NCBI RefSeq assembly: GCF_014205275.1
Contig: NZ_JACHND010000001.1
Span: 8,122,001 to 8,186,000 of the forward strand
DNA length: 64,000 nt
DNA from: Sphaerisporangium siamense
GTDB lineage: Bacteria; Actinomycetota; Actinomycetes; Streptosporangiales; Streptosporangiaceae
Direction: 5' to 3'
The notes beneath the pieces were generated by a model, which did no database searches, was not told the origin of the DNA, and saw only the letters and a program-made list of their open reading frames with translations. Of the stretch, positions 10,722-21,363 are shown in pieces; the stretch's first letter is position 1, and every line of letters begins with the position of its first letter. The translations under genes and the position numbers were made by a program.

Positions 10722-12518
10722 TCACCCCAGCGGATACTTGGGGGTCGCCGCGCCGTTCTTCTCCACGGAGGTCCACTGCCGCTTCTGCGGGTCCCACATC
10801 AGCACCTCGCCGTCCGAGGTGCCCGCGAACACGGGCGCGGCCTCGGGCGCGGCGGTGATCGTCACGATGCGGGCCGCCGCCTTGGGCGTGTCGGACCTGC
10901 TCCCCCGGGTGACCGACCAGGTGGCCAGCTCGCGGTCGGACTTGCTCTGGGTGAGCACCAGCAGCGTGCTGGCGTCCCGCCAGGCGATGTCGACGATCTC
11001 CTGCCCCTCGGCGGCGGGCACGAGCGGGCGCACGTTCTCGACCTCCGGCCGCGACCTGTCGATCGACCCGACCAGCACGCGGTCGCCGCGCCCGTCGTCG
11101 GCGATGACGGCCACGCGGGCCCCGTCGCGCGACACGCGGAACGCCTTGACGTCGGAGGACTCCAGGGCGGGGGCGGGCACGCGCTCGGCGCCGGTCGCGT
11201 CGCGCGCCCTGAGCACCTGGGATCGGCGCGGCCCGAGCTTGGCCACCGACCAGAGCTGGTCGTAGCGGTCCCAGGACGGCGCGGTGAGCCCGGCGGCCTG
11301 CATCCAGCGCTGCCAGGGGCTGCCCGGCACCTCGCCGGTGACCCAGACCGCGCCGGTCTTGTCCAGCAGCGCCAGCGTCGACAGCCCCTTGCCCACGGCC
11401 AGGGCGGTGAACTGCCGCGCGGGCTCGGCGCCCCGGTCCAGCGGCTGGTCGTGGTCCTTGTCGACCAGGTACGGCTTGCCCTGGCGCAGGAAAAGCGCCT
11501 GGGCCGAGGAGGTCACGACGTTGGGATCGAAGCTCGCGTAGGCGCGCGGGTCGATGACGAACGGCCCGCCGGGGAACTGCTCGCCGTTGACCCTGACCTC
11601 GATGGACCGCGACTCGGTGAGCGGCTTCAGCGTCCAGGAGAGCTGGGCGGACAGGGCCATCTTCTGCGCGGTGACGCGCGCGGAGTCGACGATGCCGTAG
11701 GTGAAGTCCACCACGACGGTGTCGTCCTCGACGGTGACGTCGTTGACGTCCACGTCGTGGCCGAACGCCGGGACGACGGCATCGCGCAGCGGGGTGGTCG
11801 GCCCGACGAGCATGCGCTGCACCAGCGACTTGGCGAGCCCCTGCTCGGGGTCGATGGGCACCAGCACCTGGTCGGTGACCAGCACCTTCTGGTCGTAGGC
11901 GGGGAAGTACAGGTCGTAGGCGCGGTAGGCGCGCTTGAAGTCGTCGTCGGACAGCAGCAGCCCGGTGGGCGCCGCCGAGATGCGCCACTGGCCGCCGACC
12001 TTGATCAGCTTGAACTCCTCGGTCAGCTCGCCGCCCGAGGAGGCGTCGGCGGGCACGTAGTGGCCGTCGGCGTCGAGGGCGCCGAGCTTGAGCGCCTTCA
12101 TCGTGATGTGGGCCTGCGTCTCCTCGACGACCTGCGTGGGCGACTTCGGCTGGTCGTAGATCACCACGGCGTCGGTGGGGTCCCACGCGCGGCGGGCCTC
12201 GTCGGTGAGGTACTGCCGGGCCACGGTGCGCTGAGGGTCGTCGAAGCCGGCCGCGGCGGCCAGGAAGCCGTTGACGATGTCGATGGGCTCGCCGTTCGGC
12301 TTCGGCGGCGCGGCGAGGATGCGCACGTAGGGCTGGCTGAGCGGGTCCTTGGCGGCCGGACCGCGCGCCGTGAAGGGGTTGCCGCCGGTGGGCACGGTCG
12401 AGCACGCCGAGAGCAACGCGAGTGCGGCGCCGAGCGAGGCGCCGAGCGTGAGCCGGACGGGCCCGGACGGGCCGGTACGCCGGACCGGCCTGGCCGGTCG
12501 TGCCGGTCTAGTCGGCAT
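10722..12518 (-). CDS. lpqB: Lipoprotein LpqB, MtrAB accessory factor
   Basis: This is a 598-residue secreted lipoprotein. The signal peptide ends in lipobox LLSAC (Cys39), followed by a GerMN-like region (about 200-320) and a C-terminal LpqB beta-propeller domain (SRDGARVAVIADDGRG, then DIAWRDASTLLVL). In mycobacteria LpqB binds the extracellular part of MtrB and tunes MtrA phosphorylation. I start at ATG 12518, which overlaps the mtrB stop by 11 bp. The longer open frame to 12989 only antiparallels mtrB coding sequence in another frame. It is the third gene of the mtrA-mtrB-lpqB operon. Confidence 0.95.
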   Translation of the reverse strand: MPTRPARPARPVRRTGPSGPVRLTLGASLGAALALLSACSTVPTGGNPFTARGPAAKDPLSQPYVRILAAPPKPNGEPIDIVNGFLAAAAGFDDPQRTVARQYLTDEARRAWDPTDAVVIYDQPKSPTQVVEETQAHITMKALKLGALDADGHYVPADASSGGELTEEFKLIKVGGQWRISAAPTGLLLSDDDFKRAYRAYDLYFPAYDQKVLVTDQVLVPIDPEQGLAKSLVQRMLVGPTTPLRDAVVPAFGHDVDVNDVTVEDDTVVVDFTYGIVDSARVTAQKMALSAQLSWTLKPLTESRSIEVRVNGEQFPGGPFVIDPRAYASFDPNVVTSSAQALFLRQGKPYLVDKDHDQPLDRGAEPARQFTALAVGKGLSTLALLDKTGAVWVTGEVPGSPWQRWMQAAGLTAPSWDRYDQLWSVAKLGPRRSQVLRARDATGAERVPAPALESSDVKAFRVSRDGARVAVIADDGRGDRVLVGSIDRSRPEVENVRPLVPAAEGQEIVDIAWRDASTLLVLTQSKSDRELATWSVTRGSRSDTPKAAARIVTITAAPEAAPVFAGTSDGEVLMWDPQKRQWTSVEKNGAATPKYPLG

Positions 12519-14271
12519 CGAACGCCCCCTCGACGGCGGGCGAGAGCACCGGCGTGGCGTGGGCCCGCCAGGTGCGCCGCATCTCGACCTCCGGCGGCAC
12601 CAGCGGGAGCGGCGAGCCGCGCAGCTCGGTGCCGGCCTGCCGGGGCAGCGACAGGCGGAACTGCGACCCCTCCCCCGGCATGCCCCACGCCTGCAGCCAC
12701 CCGCCGTGCAGCATGGCGTCCTCGCGGGAGATCGCCAGGCCGAGCCCGGTGCCGCCGATCGTGCGGGCCCGCGACGGGTCGGCGCGCCAGAAGCGGTCGA
12801 AGACCATGTTCTCCTCGCCGGGCTTGAGCCCGACCCCGTGGTCGCGCACGGCCACCGCCACCGCGTCGCGGTCGGCGCCGAGGGTGACCACGATGTCGCG
12901 GCCCTCGCCGTGCTCGATGGCGTTGAACAGCAGGTTGCGCAGGATGCGCTCGACCCGGCGGCTGTCGGCCTCGGCCATGCAGGGCTCACCGGGCAGCCGC
13001 AGGTCGAGCCGGGTGGACCTGCGCTCGGCCAGCGGCTGGGAGTCGCCGACGGCGCGCAGCACGACGTCGCGCATGTCCACCGAGTCGATGTCGAGCGTGG
13101 CGGCGCCGGCGTCGTAGCGGCTGATCTCCAGGAGGTCGGCGAGCATCGACTCGAAGCGTTCGAGCTGGTTCTGCATCAGCTCGGCGGCGCGCGCGGTGGC
13201 GGGGTCGAAGTCCTCGCGGCTCTCGTACAGCAGGTCGGCCGCCATGCGGACGGTGGTCAGCGGGGTGCGCAGCTCGTGAGAGACGTCGGAGACGAACTGC
13301 CGCTGCACCTGGGACAGCTCTTCGAGCTGGTGGATCTTCAGGGCGAGGTTGGAGGCCATCTCGTTGAAGGACGTGGCCAGGCGGGCCAGGTCGTCCTCGC
13401 CGCGCACCTTCAGCCGTTCCTCCAGCCGTCCCGCGGCGAGGCGCTCGGCCGCCTGGCGGGTGAGCCGGACGGGCGTGACGACCTGGCGGGTCACCAGGGA
13501 GGCGACGGCGGCGAGCAGCAGCACCAGCGCCACGCCGACCACGACCAGCCACTGCTGGACGGCGGACAACGTCTTGACGTCGTCCTCCAGCGGGAAGAAG
13601 TGGTAGACCTCGTAGTCGCCGACGAGCGCGCCGATGGCCAGCGCGGGGATCGGCTGCGGCCTGCCCAGGTAGTACATCGGGGTGTAGAGCGCGCGGGGCT
13701 CGTCCCTGTTCTGCAGCACGGCGTCGCGCAGCTTCCAGGTGACGCTCCTGGGGTCCAGGTTGTCGGTGACGCGGTCCCGGCCGACCAGGTCGGCGTTGAG
13801 GATCACGACGCTGTAGCGCGAGTCCGCCCGCTGGGCCATGGCGTAGGCCGCCTGGTCGACCGGGTTGGCGAAGGCGGTGTCGGGGCCGCCGTCTCGGCCC
13901 GGCGAGACGTCCGGGGGCGGGGCGGCGGACGGCTGCTCCAGGTACCCGCCGAGGGTGGTCACGTTGGCCCGCGCCTCGGCGGTCGCGGAGTCCACCCGGC
14001 CCCGCAGCACGGCCGTGTCGATCATCTGCATGAGGAAGAAGCCGAGCACCGCGACCACCGTCATGGAGATGAAGAGGGTGCTGGTGACGACCCTGAGCTG
14101 CAGCGAGCGGCGCCAGACCCGGCGCACCCGCCCGGCGGCGCGCCGCGCGCGCCTCCGGACGCCGCGCACGATCTGGCGCGGCGTCCGCCGGGGCTTCTTC
14201 TTCGGCTTCGGGCGGGCGGGGCCCGCGCGGCCGGGAAGGGGCGCGGTGGCCATGGAAGGCGTGGAGGTCAC
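12508..14271 (-). CDS. mtrB: Sensor histidine kinase MtrB
   Basis: This is a 587-residue membrane kinase. A basic N-terminus precedes TM1 (about 61-81), an extracytoplasmic sensor region (about 85-238), TM2 (about 240-260), and a HAMP domain (TRQVVTPVRLTRQAAERL). The dimerisation/phosphoacceptor helix has His332 in SDVSHELRTPL, and an HATPase domain follows (N-box LLFNAIEHGEG, G-box DHGVGL, GGTGLGLAI). It phosphorylates MtrA to coordinate cell-wall turnover and division or development. The start is GTG 14271, 17 bp after mtrA. An in-frame ATG at 14254 is an alternative, as neither has a strong ribosome site. Confidence 0.96.
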   Translation of the reverse strand: MTSTPSMATAPLPGRAGPARPKPKKKPRRTPRQIVRGVRRRARRAAGRVRRVWRRSLQLRVVTSTLFISMTVVAVLGFFLMQMIDTAVLRGRVDSATAEARANVTTLGGYLEQPSAAPPPDVSPGRDGGPDTAFANPVDQAAYAMAQRADSRYSVVILNADLVGRDRVTDNLDPRSVTWKLRDAVLQNRDEPRALYTPMYYLGRPQPIPALAIGALVGDYEVYHFFPLEDDVKTLSAVQQWLVVVGVALVLLLAAVASLVTRQVVTPVRLTRQAAERLAAGRLEERLKVRGEDDLARLATSFNEMASNLALKIHQLEELSQVQRQFVSDVSHELRTPLTTVRMAADLLYESREDFDPATARAAELMQNQLERFESMLADLLEISRYDAGAATLDIDSVDMRDVVLRAVGDSQPLAERRSTRLDLRLPGEPCMAEADSRRVERILRNLLFNAIEHGEGRDIVVTLGADRDAVAVAVRDHGVGLKPGEENMVFDRFWRADPSRARTIGGTGLGLAISREDAMLHGGWLQAWGMPGEGSQFRLSLPRQAGTELRGSPLPLVPPEVEMRRTWRAHATPVLSPAVEGAFDAD

Positions 14272-14288
14272 GGCGCGGCCGCGTCCGG

Positions 14289-14966
14289 CTACGCCGGCCC
14301 GGCCTTGTAGCCGACGCCGCGGACGGTGACCACGATCTCGGGGTGCTCGGGGTCCTTCTCGATCTTGGCGCGGAGCCGCTGGACGTGCACGTTGACCAGC
14401 CGCGTGTCGGCGGCGTGGCGGTAGCCCCAGACCTGCTCCAGCAGGACCTCGCGGGTGAAGACCTGGCGCGGCTTGCGGGCGAGCGCGACCAGCAGGTCGA
14501 ACTCCAGCGGCGTGAGGTTGACCGTGTCCTCCTCGCGCTTGACCGAGTGGCCGGCGACGTCGATCGTGATGTCGCCGATCTGCAGGACCTCGGGGGTCGG
14601 CTCGTCGGTGCGGCGCAGCCGCGCCCGCACCCGGGCGACGAGCTCCTTCGGCTTGAAGGGCTTGACGATGTAGTCGTCCGCGCCGGACTCCAGGCCCAGC
14701 ACGACGTCGATCGTGTCGCTCTTGGCCGTCAACATCACAATGGGAACTCCGGACTCGGCGCGGATGCGGCGGCAGACGTCGATGCCGTCCGCCCCGGGAA
14801 GCATCAGGTCGAGAAGTACCAGGTCCGGCCGGGTGTCACGGAACGCGTCCAGCGCCTTGTCGCCATCGGACACGAACGACGGCTCGAAGCCCTCCCCCCG
14901 AAGGACAATGCCGAGCATCTCGGCGAGAGCGGCGTCGTCGTCGACGACCAGCACGCGTCCTTTCAT
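14289..14966 (-). CDS. mtrA: OmpR-family response regulator MtrA
   Basis: This is a 225-residue regulator. The receiver domain has acidic pocket VVDDD and phospho-acceptor Asp53 (LVLLDLMLPGADG). The C-terminal winged helix (about 128-222: LTPLEFDLLVALARKPRQVF, then TRLVNVHVQRLRAKIEKDP) is nearly invariant among actinobacterial MtrA proteins. It controls cell-wall, DNA-replication and, in Streptomyces, development and antibiotic genes. ATG 14966 follows GAGGGGCC. It is the first gene of mtrA-mtrB-lpqB and is divergent from the gene at 15274. Confidence 0.97.
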   Translation of the reverse strand: MKGRVLVVDDDAALAEMLGIVLRGEGFEPSFVSDGDKALDAFRDTRPDLVLLDLMLPGADGIDVCRRIRAESGVPIVMLTAKSDTIDVVLGLESGADDYIVKPFKPKELVARVRARLRRTDEPTPEVLQIGDITIDVAGHSVKREEDTVNLTPLEFDLLVALARKPRQVFTREVLLEQVWGYRHAADTRLVNVHVQRLRAKIEKDPEHPEIVVTVRGVGYKAGPA

Positions 14967-15273
14967 GGCCCCTCATTCGTTCTGCACAGGTTCGAGAAGG
15001 TTGCGGCGAAAGCGGTTAGACCGACCGAAGGCTACCCGTGCGTCGGCGCCGGGCGATAAACGGTCGAACATTGGCGTCACCAAAGGCTGAATTTTAGGCG
15101 CACGTTACGCAACCCGCCAATGATCTGGCTCGATGAGCTTGCCATGTGGCGTGAGGCGGGAGCGCGGGCCCCTCCCCCAAGTCTGCGTCAAGCGGGTCGT
15201 ATTCGGCCATCCCCCCGACGTGATCAGTGCGGTCAGAACCCCGGAGAGCCGTGCGACATGCCAGGATTGGGAT
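14967..15273. other. Divergent intergenic region, mtrA / membrane protein
   Basis: This 307-bp gap holds promoters for the mtrAB operon (left) and the MoxR module (right). I found no clear paired MtrA-type direct repeat or sigma hexamers that I would defend. An AT-richer tract lies around 15085-15120. Confidence 0.45.
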
Positions 15274-16683
15274 ATGTCAGACGGTCACGGCTCCGCGTCC
15301 AGCACCCCCGGAGGCTGGGCACAGAACCAGCCTCCGCCGTACCGCGGCCAGGCCGGCGCGCCGTGGACGTCACCCGGCGACACGCCCCCCGCCGACCAGG
15401 CGTGGCAGGTCCCCTCAGGTCAGGGCGCCCCTCCCCAGGACGGCCAGGCGTACGCGCCCCCGCCGGGGCAGCAGGACCAAGGGCAGTACGGCCAGGGGCA
15501 GTACCAGCACGGACAGCAGCACGGCGGGCAGGCGTACGGCCAGCAGTACGGGCAGCAGCAGTCCGGCTACTCGGCGTACGGGCAGGGCGGTCAGATGCCG
15601 CCCCCGGCCGCGCCGCGCCCCGGCATCATCCCGCTGCGCCCCCTGGGCCTCGGCGACATCCTGGACGGCACGATCAAGCTGATCCGGTCGAACCCGAAGG
15701 CCACGCTCGGCCTGTCGGCCATCGCCGCGGCGATCGGCACGCTTCCCCTGGCGATCGGCCAGGCGATCTACTTCAACGCGCTCGGCGGTGTGCTCGCCGA
15801 CCCTTCGTCGCTCGGCTACGGTTCCGACGCGCCGGTCGGTGGCGTGATCGCGCAGGCGGGCGGCGGCGTCCTCTCGTACATCATGCAGTTCTTCCTGGTC
15901 ACGATGCTGACCGGCGTGCTCACGCGCATTCTCGGCCGCGCGGTCTTCGGCGGGCGCATCACCATCGGCGAGGCCTGGCGGCTGACCCGGCCGAGGCTGC
16001 CGGCGCTGCTCGGCCTCGCCCTCCTGACCGCGCTGATCGTGATGGCCCCCCTGGCGATCGTGGTCGTGCTGCTGGTGGCCCTCGCGACGGCGGGCGCGTC
16101 CCTGGAGGCGGTCGTGTTCGCCGGGTTGATCCTCGGCCTCGGCTACCTGGTCTACGCGGTGATCATGACCACGCGCCTCGCGCTGGCCCCGGCCGCGGTG
16201 GTCCTGGAGGGCCGCGGCGTGACCGAGGCGATCCGGCGGTCCTGGGGGCTGGTCCGCGGCGCCTTCTGGCGCACGCTCGGCATCCTGGTCCTCACCATGA
16301 TCCTCACCATGCTGATCGGCGGCATCCTGTCGGTGCCCGTCAACGTGCTGACCATGCTGGTCGCCTTCACCGGCCGCGACACCCTGATCGCCACGGTGCT
16401 CACGACGATCCTGCTCATCATCGGCGGCATCCTCACCTCGATGATCACCTATCCGCTGCAGGCGGGCGTCAACGGCCTGCTCTACACCGACAGGCGGATG
16501 CGCGCCGAGGCGTTCGACCTCGTGCTGCGCACCGCGGCGACCGAGCAGTACCGCCAGGGGTGGGTGTCCCCGGCCGCCGACGACCTGTGGCATCCTTCCC
16601 ACGCGGCGGGCCACGCGGGCGGGTACCATCCCCAGGACCCCCGCCACCATCCCTACGCCCCGGGCGGCCCCGGAGGGCTGTGA
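15274..16683 (+). CDS. Polytopic membrane protein with Gln/Pro-rich N-terminus
   Basis: This is a 469-residue protein. Residues 1-110 are a disordered Gly/Gln/Tyr/Pro-rich tail with many YGQ units. Residues 118-435 form about six transmembrane helices, starting RPLGLGDILDGTIKLIRSNP, a signature of the glycerophosphodiesterase-membrane-domain-like / DUF7847 group. The His/Pro-rich C-terminus follows (HPSHAAGHAGGYHPQ). Its function is unknown; it probably acts as a membrane component of the MoxR module and resembles the Rv3690 position in M. tuberculosis. The start is ATG 15274. Its stop overlaps the next gene by GTGA. Confidence 0.82.
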   Translation: MSDGHGSASSTPGGWAQNQPPPYRGQAGAPWTSPGDTPPADQAWQVPSGQGAPPQDGQAYAPPPGQQDQGQYGQGQYQHGQQHGGQAYGQQYGQQQSGYSAYGQGGQMPPPAAPRPGIIPLRPLGLGDILDGTIKLIRSNPKATLGLSAIAAAIGTLPLAIGQAIYFNALGGVLADPSSLGYGSDAPVGGVIAQAGGGVLSYIMQFFLVTMLTGVLTRILGRAVFGGRITIGEAWRLTRPRLPALLGLALLTALIVMAPLAIVVVLLVALATAGASLEAVVFAGLILGLGYLVYAVIMTTRLALAPAAVVLEGRGVTEAIRRSWGLVRGAFWRTLGILVLTMILTMLIGGILSVPVNVLTMLVAFTGRDTLIATVLTTILLIIGGILTSMITYPLQAGVNGLLYTDRRMRAEAFDLVLRTAATEQYRQGWVSPAADDLWHPSHAAGHAGGYHPQDPRHHPYAPGGPGGL

Positions 16684-17381
16684 CCATCTCCGTGACCATC
16701 TCCGCGAGCATCCTCGCGCACGCCTCCTTCGCGATCTTCGACGACATCGGCCGCGACGAGGCGCGCCGCAGGGCGTTCGAAGAGCTCGTGAGGCCCGAGT
16801 ACCAGCAGGAATCGCTGCTGGAGCGCCTGGTCAGGCTCGTCAGGGAATTCTTCGACGGCCTGCTCGACCAGGCGCCCGGCGGCGTGCCGGGCGGCCTCAC
16901 GGCGCTCGCCCTCATCATCCTGCTCATCGCCGCGCTGATCGGCCTGATCGCCTGGCAGGCGCGGAAGGCCACCAGCGGCCGGCGGGTGGCCGAGGGCCTG
17001 TTCGGGACGCGCGAACGCACCGCCGACGAGCACCGGCGCGAGGCCGAGCGGCTGGCTGGGGAGTCCCGCTGGGCGGAGGCCATCCGCGAACGGCTGCGCG
17101 CCATCGCCCGCGACCTGGAGCACCGGGCGATCGTCGCGCCCCAGCCGGGCCGCACGGCCGACGAGCTGGCGGAGGCCGCGGGCGCCGAGCTGCCCGCGTT
17201 CGCGGGACGGCTGACCGGGGCCGCGCGGCTGTTCGACGACGTCACCTACGGGCAGCGCCACGGATCGCCGGAGGGCTACGCGACGATGACGACCCTGGAC
17301 GAGGACCTGCGCGCCGCCAGGCCCGCCGCGCTCGCGGGACAGGCGCACGCCGGCGCGCCGCCCCGGACGGCCGCCCCATGA
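16680..17381 (+). CDS. DUF4129-domain membrane protein
   Basis: This is a 233-residue protein with a short N-terminal helix, an amphipathic region (about 20-62), a transmembrane helix (about 75-95: TALALIILLIAALIGLIAW) and a cytoplasmic DUF4129 domain (about 120-205: AEAIRERLRAIARDLEHRAI, then FDDVTYGQRHGSPEGY). DUF4129 proteins accompany MoxR/DUF58 clusters and sometimes transglutaminase-like membrane proteins; their activity is unknown. GTG 16680 overlaps the previous stop (GTGA), and its own stop overlaps the next ATG (ATGA), implying coupled translation. Confidence 0.85.
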   Translation: MTISVTISASILAHASFAIFDDIGRDEARRRAFEELVRPEYQQESLLERLVRLVREFFDGLLDQAPGGVPGGLTALALIILLIAALIGLIAWQARKATSGRRVAEGLFGTRERTADEHRREAERLAGESRWAEAIRERLRAIARDLEHRAIVAPQPGRTADELAEAAGAELPAFAGRLTGAARLFDDVTYGQRHGSPEGYATMTTLDEDLRAARPAALAGQAHAGAPPRTAAP

Positions 17382-18582
17382 CCGTGACCGCTCCTCCGCC
17401 CCCGGCCACGAGCGACCCCGCCGCGGTGCCCACGAGCGGCTCCGCCGCCGTCTCGCCGACGGCGCGGGGCCTGTGGCGCGGCGCGCGGGGCGCGGTGGCG
17501 CTCGGCGTGATCGTGCTCGCCGTCGCCGTGGTGACCGCGCTGATCGTGGGCGGTTCGGGCGAGAGCGGGCGGCTCGATCCCACCGACACCACGCTCTCCG
17601 GCGGCAAGGCGCTCGCCCGGCTCCTGGCCGGCCAGGGCGTCCGCGTCGAGCGGGTCTCCACCGTCGAGGAGGTCGAACGCCTCGACGGGACAGAAAGCCA
17701 GCTCCTGGTGTCCGGCACCTGGTGGCTCACCTCCGACGAGCACCGCCGGCTCGCCCGGACGCGCGCCGACCGTCTGGTCGTCGGCGCCGACCCGGCGCTG
17801 CCCACGCTGGCCCCGGGCCTGGAGACCACCGGCGAGGCATCGCCCCGTTCGCGGGAGCCGGCCTGCGAGCTGCCCGCCGCCGTCCGCGCGGGCAGCGCCT
17901 ACATGGGCGGCGTGACGTTCCGCACCCCGCCCGGCGGCGCCGTCGGCTGCTACCCCGGCGCCGAGGGGGTGAGCCTGGTGCGCGTGTTCGGCAGCGGCGC
18001 CCCGACGGTGACGGTGGTGGGCGACGGCGCGTTCATGACCAACCAGCGGCTCGCCGAGGACGGCAACGCCGCGCTCGCGGTCAACCTGGCGGGGACCAAG
18101 CCGGTGCTGATCTGGCTGGTCCCCGGCGACAGGCCCGCGTCCGCCCCCGGCTCGGGGAACGCCTCGCCCGGCGACCTGATCCCCGCCGGGGTGGTCTGGG
18201 CGCTGGTCCAGCTCCTCGTCGCGGTGCTGGTCGTGGCGCTGTGGCGGGGCCGCAGGCTCGGGCCCGTGGTGGTCGAGCGGCTGCCCGTGGTCGTGCGCGC
18301 CGCCGAGACCGTCGAGGGACGCGGCCGCCTGTACCGGGCCCGCCGCGCGCGCGACCGCGCCGCCGCCACGCTGCGGGCGGCCTGCGCGGCGCGCCTGACG
18401 CCGAGGCTGGGGCTGACCGGGGACGCCACCCCGGAGGAGATCGTCGCCGCGACCGCCCTGAAGTCGGGACAGGACGCGGCCTGGGTCCGTTCGGTCATGT
18501 ACGGGCCGGTGCCGGCCGACGACGCCGCGCTGGTCGCCCTGGCGGGCCAGCTCGACACCTTGGAAAGGCAGGTACGAGAGTC

Positions 18583-18586
<4 letters not shown>
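17378..18586 (+). CDS. DUF4350-domain membrane protein
   Basis: This is a 402-residue protein. A Pro/Ala-rich N-terminus leads to TM1 (about 38-58) and a DUF4350 domain facing outward (about 65-240: GGKALARLLAGQGVRVERV, then ASVVGDGAF-like segment VVGDGAFMTNQRLAEDGNAA). TM2 (about 268-290) and a basic cytoplasmic tail follow. The DUF4350 fold resembles GATase-like/ThuA modules, but no enzyme activity is known. ATGA overlap with DUF4129 and GTGA overlap with MoxR place it inside a tight operon. Confidence 0.87.
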
Positions 18587-19727
<1,141 letters not shown>

Positions 19728-19728
<1 letters not shown>

Positions 19729-21116
19729 TGGCGCTGACCGGCCGCGCCGGGCTGATCGCCGCGCTCGGCGCGATCGCCGTGTACTTCGCGCCGCGGCCGG
19801 GCTACGCGGTGCTCGGCCTCCTGCTGCTGCTCGCCGCGCTGGTCGTGGTGGACCTGCTGTTCGCGGGCGGCGTGCGCCCGCTGCGCTTCCGGCGCGGCGG
19901 GGCGCGGCTCGTGCGCCTCGGCGAGTCCGTGGCCGTCGAGCTGATCGTGGAGAACCCCGGACGCCGCCGCGTGCGGGGGGCGCTGCGGGACGCCTGGCCG
20001 CCTTCCGCGGGCGCGCACCCGCGCCACCTGCGCGTGGACGTCCCCGCGGGTGAGCGCCGCCGTCTGGTCACGACGCTCACCCCGTCGCGGCGCGGCGACC
20101 GCGAGGCCGTCAAGGTGACCGTGCGCTCGCTCGGCCCGCTCGGGGTGGCCGCGCGCCAGGGCTCGCACGTGGTGCCCTGGAAGGTGCGCGTGCTGCCGCC
20201 GTTCCTCAGCCGCAAGCACCTGCCCGCCAAGCTGGCGAAGCTGCGCGAACTCGAAGGGACGCACCCGGCGCTGGTGCGCGGGCAGGGCACCGAGTTCGAC
20301 TCCCTGCGCGAGTACGTGGTCGGCGACGACGTGCGGTCGATCGACTGGCGCGCCACGGCGCGGCGGTCGGACGTCGTCGTGAGGACCTGGCGTCCGGAGC
20401 GGGACCGGCGCGTCCTGATCGTGCTGGACACCGGGCGCACCTCCGCCGGCCGCGTCGGCGTCTCCCCCCTCGCCCCGCCCGCCACCAGTGCGAGCGCCGC
20501 CGCCCCGGCCCACGGCGGCACGGGTGCCGGCGCCTCCGGGCGGGGCGCCGCCGGGTGGCCGCCGCTGGACTGGTCGATGGACGCCGCCCTGCTGCTGGCC
20601 GCGCTCGCCACCCGCGCGGGCGACCGCGTCGACTTCCTCGCCCACGACCGGGCCACGCGCGCCTGGACGTCGGGCGCCTCGCGGACCGGCTCGCTGTCGG
20701 CGCTGGTCAACGTGATGGCCCCGCTCGAACCCGAGCTGGTCGAGGCCGACTCCGAGCGCATGGTCGCGACGATCATGGCCAGGGCCGGGCGGCGCTGCCT
20801 GGTCGTGCTGATGACCGACCTCAACCCCGCCGCCATGGAGCAGGGCCTGCTGCCGGTCCTGCCGCGGCTCACCGCGCGCCACCTCGTGCTCGTGGCCGCC
20901 GTGGCCGACCCGCGGGTGGCGGAGATGGCCGCGGGCCGGGGCACGCCGGAGCTGGTGTACGACGCGGCGGCGGCCGAGCACCTGCGCGGCGAGCGCGCCC
21001 GCCTCACGGCCCGCCTGCGCCGCCATGGCTGCGAGGTCGTGGACGCCACCCCCGACACCCTCGCCCCCACCCTGGCCGACGCCTACCTCGCCCTCAAAGC
21101 CGCCGGCCGCCTCTAG
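19728..21116 (+). CDS. DUF58-domain protein
   Basis: This is a 462-residue protein. Two N-terminal transmembrane helices (about 5-45) precede an Ig-like region and the DUF58 signature FDSLREYVVGDDVRSIDWRA (about 206-225). A VWA-like fold with VLIVLDTGRTSAG follows; a low-complexity Ala/Gly loop (about 250-280) interrupts it. DUF58 proteins are the usual partners of MoxR ATPases. ATG 19728 shares one base with the moxR stop. The conserved next gene, the SpoIIM-like protein, is here displaced about 4.9 kb downstream by inserted genes. Confidence 0.92.
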
Positions 21117-21363
21117 CGTCAGGAGGACGGTCGGCGGCGTGTCCCGCTCCTCAGGGCCGTTCTCCCTGCTTCGTGGCCATTTTCCGGTAGGTGTACGGAT
21201 GTCGCTACGGATAGTCAGGACCCGGTCCGGCACCTAGCGTCGCGAACAAGCGCTGTCTCGTCACCCCCCACGATCCTCCGCACGCCGTCGGCCGCGACGT
21301 CCCTGCGCGGCGTGGTCCGCCGCCCCGCGTCCCCGGCGGCGGGCGGTACGGAAAGGAACGCGC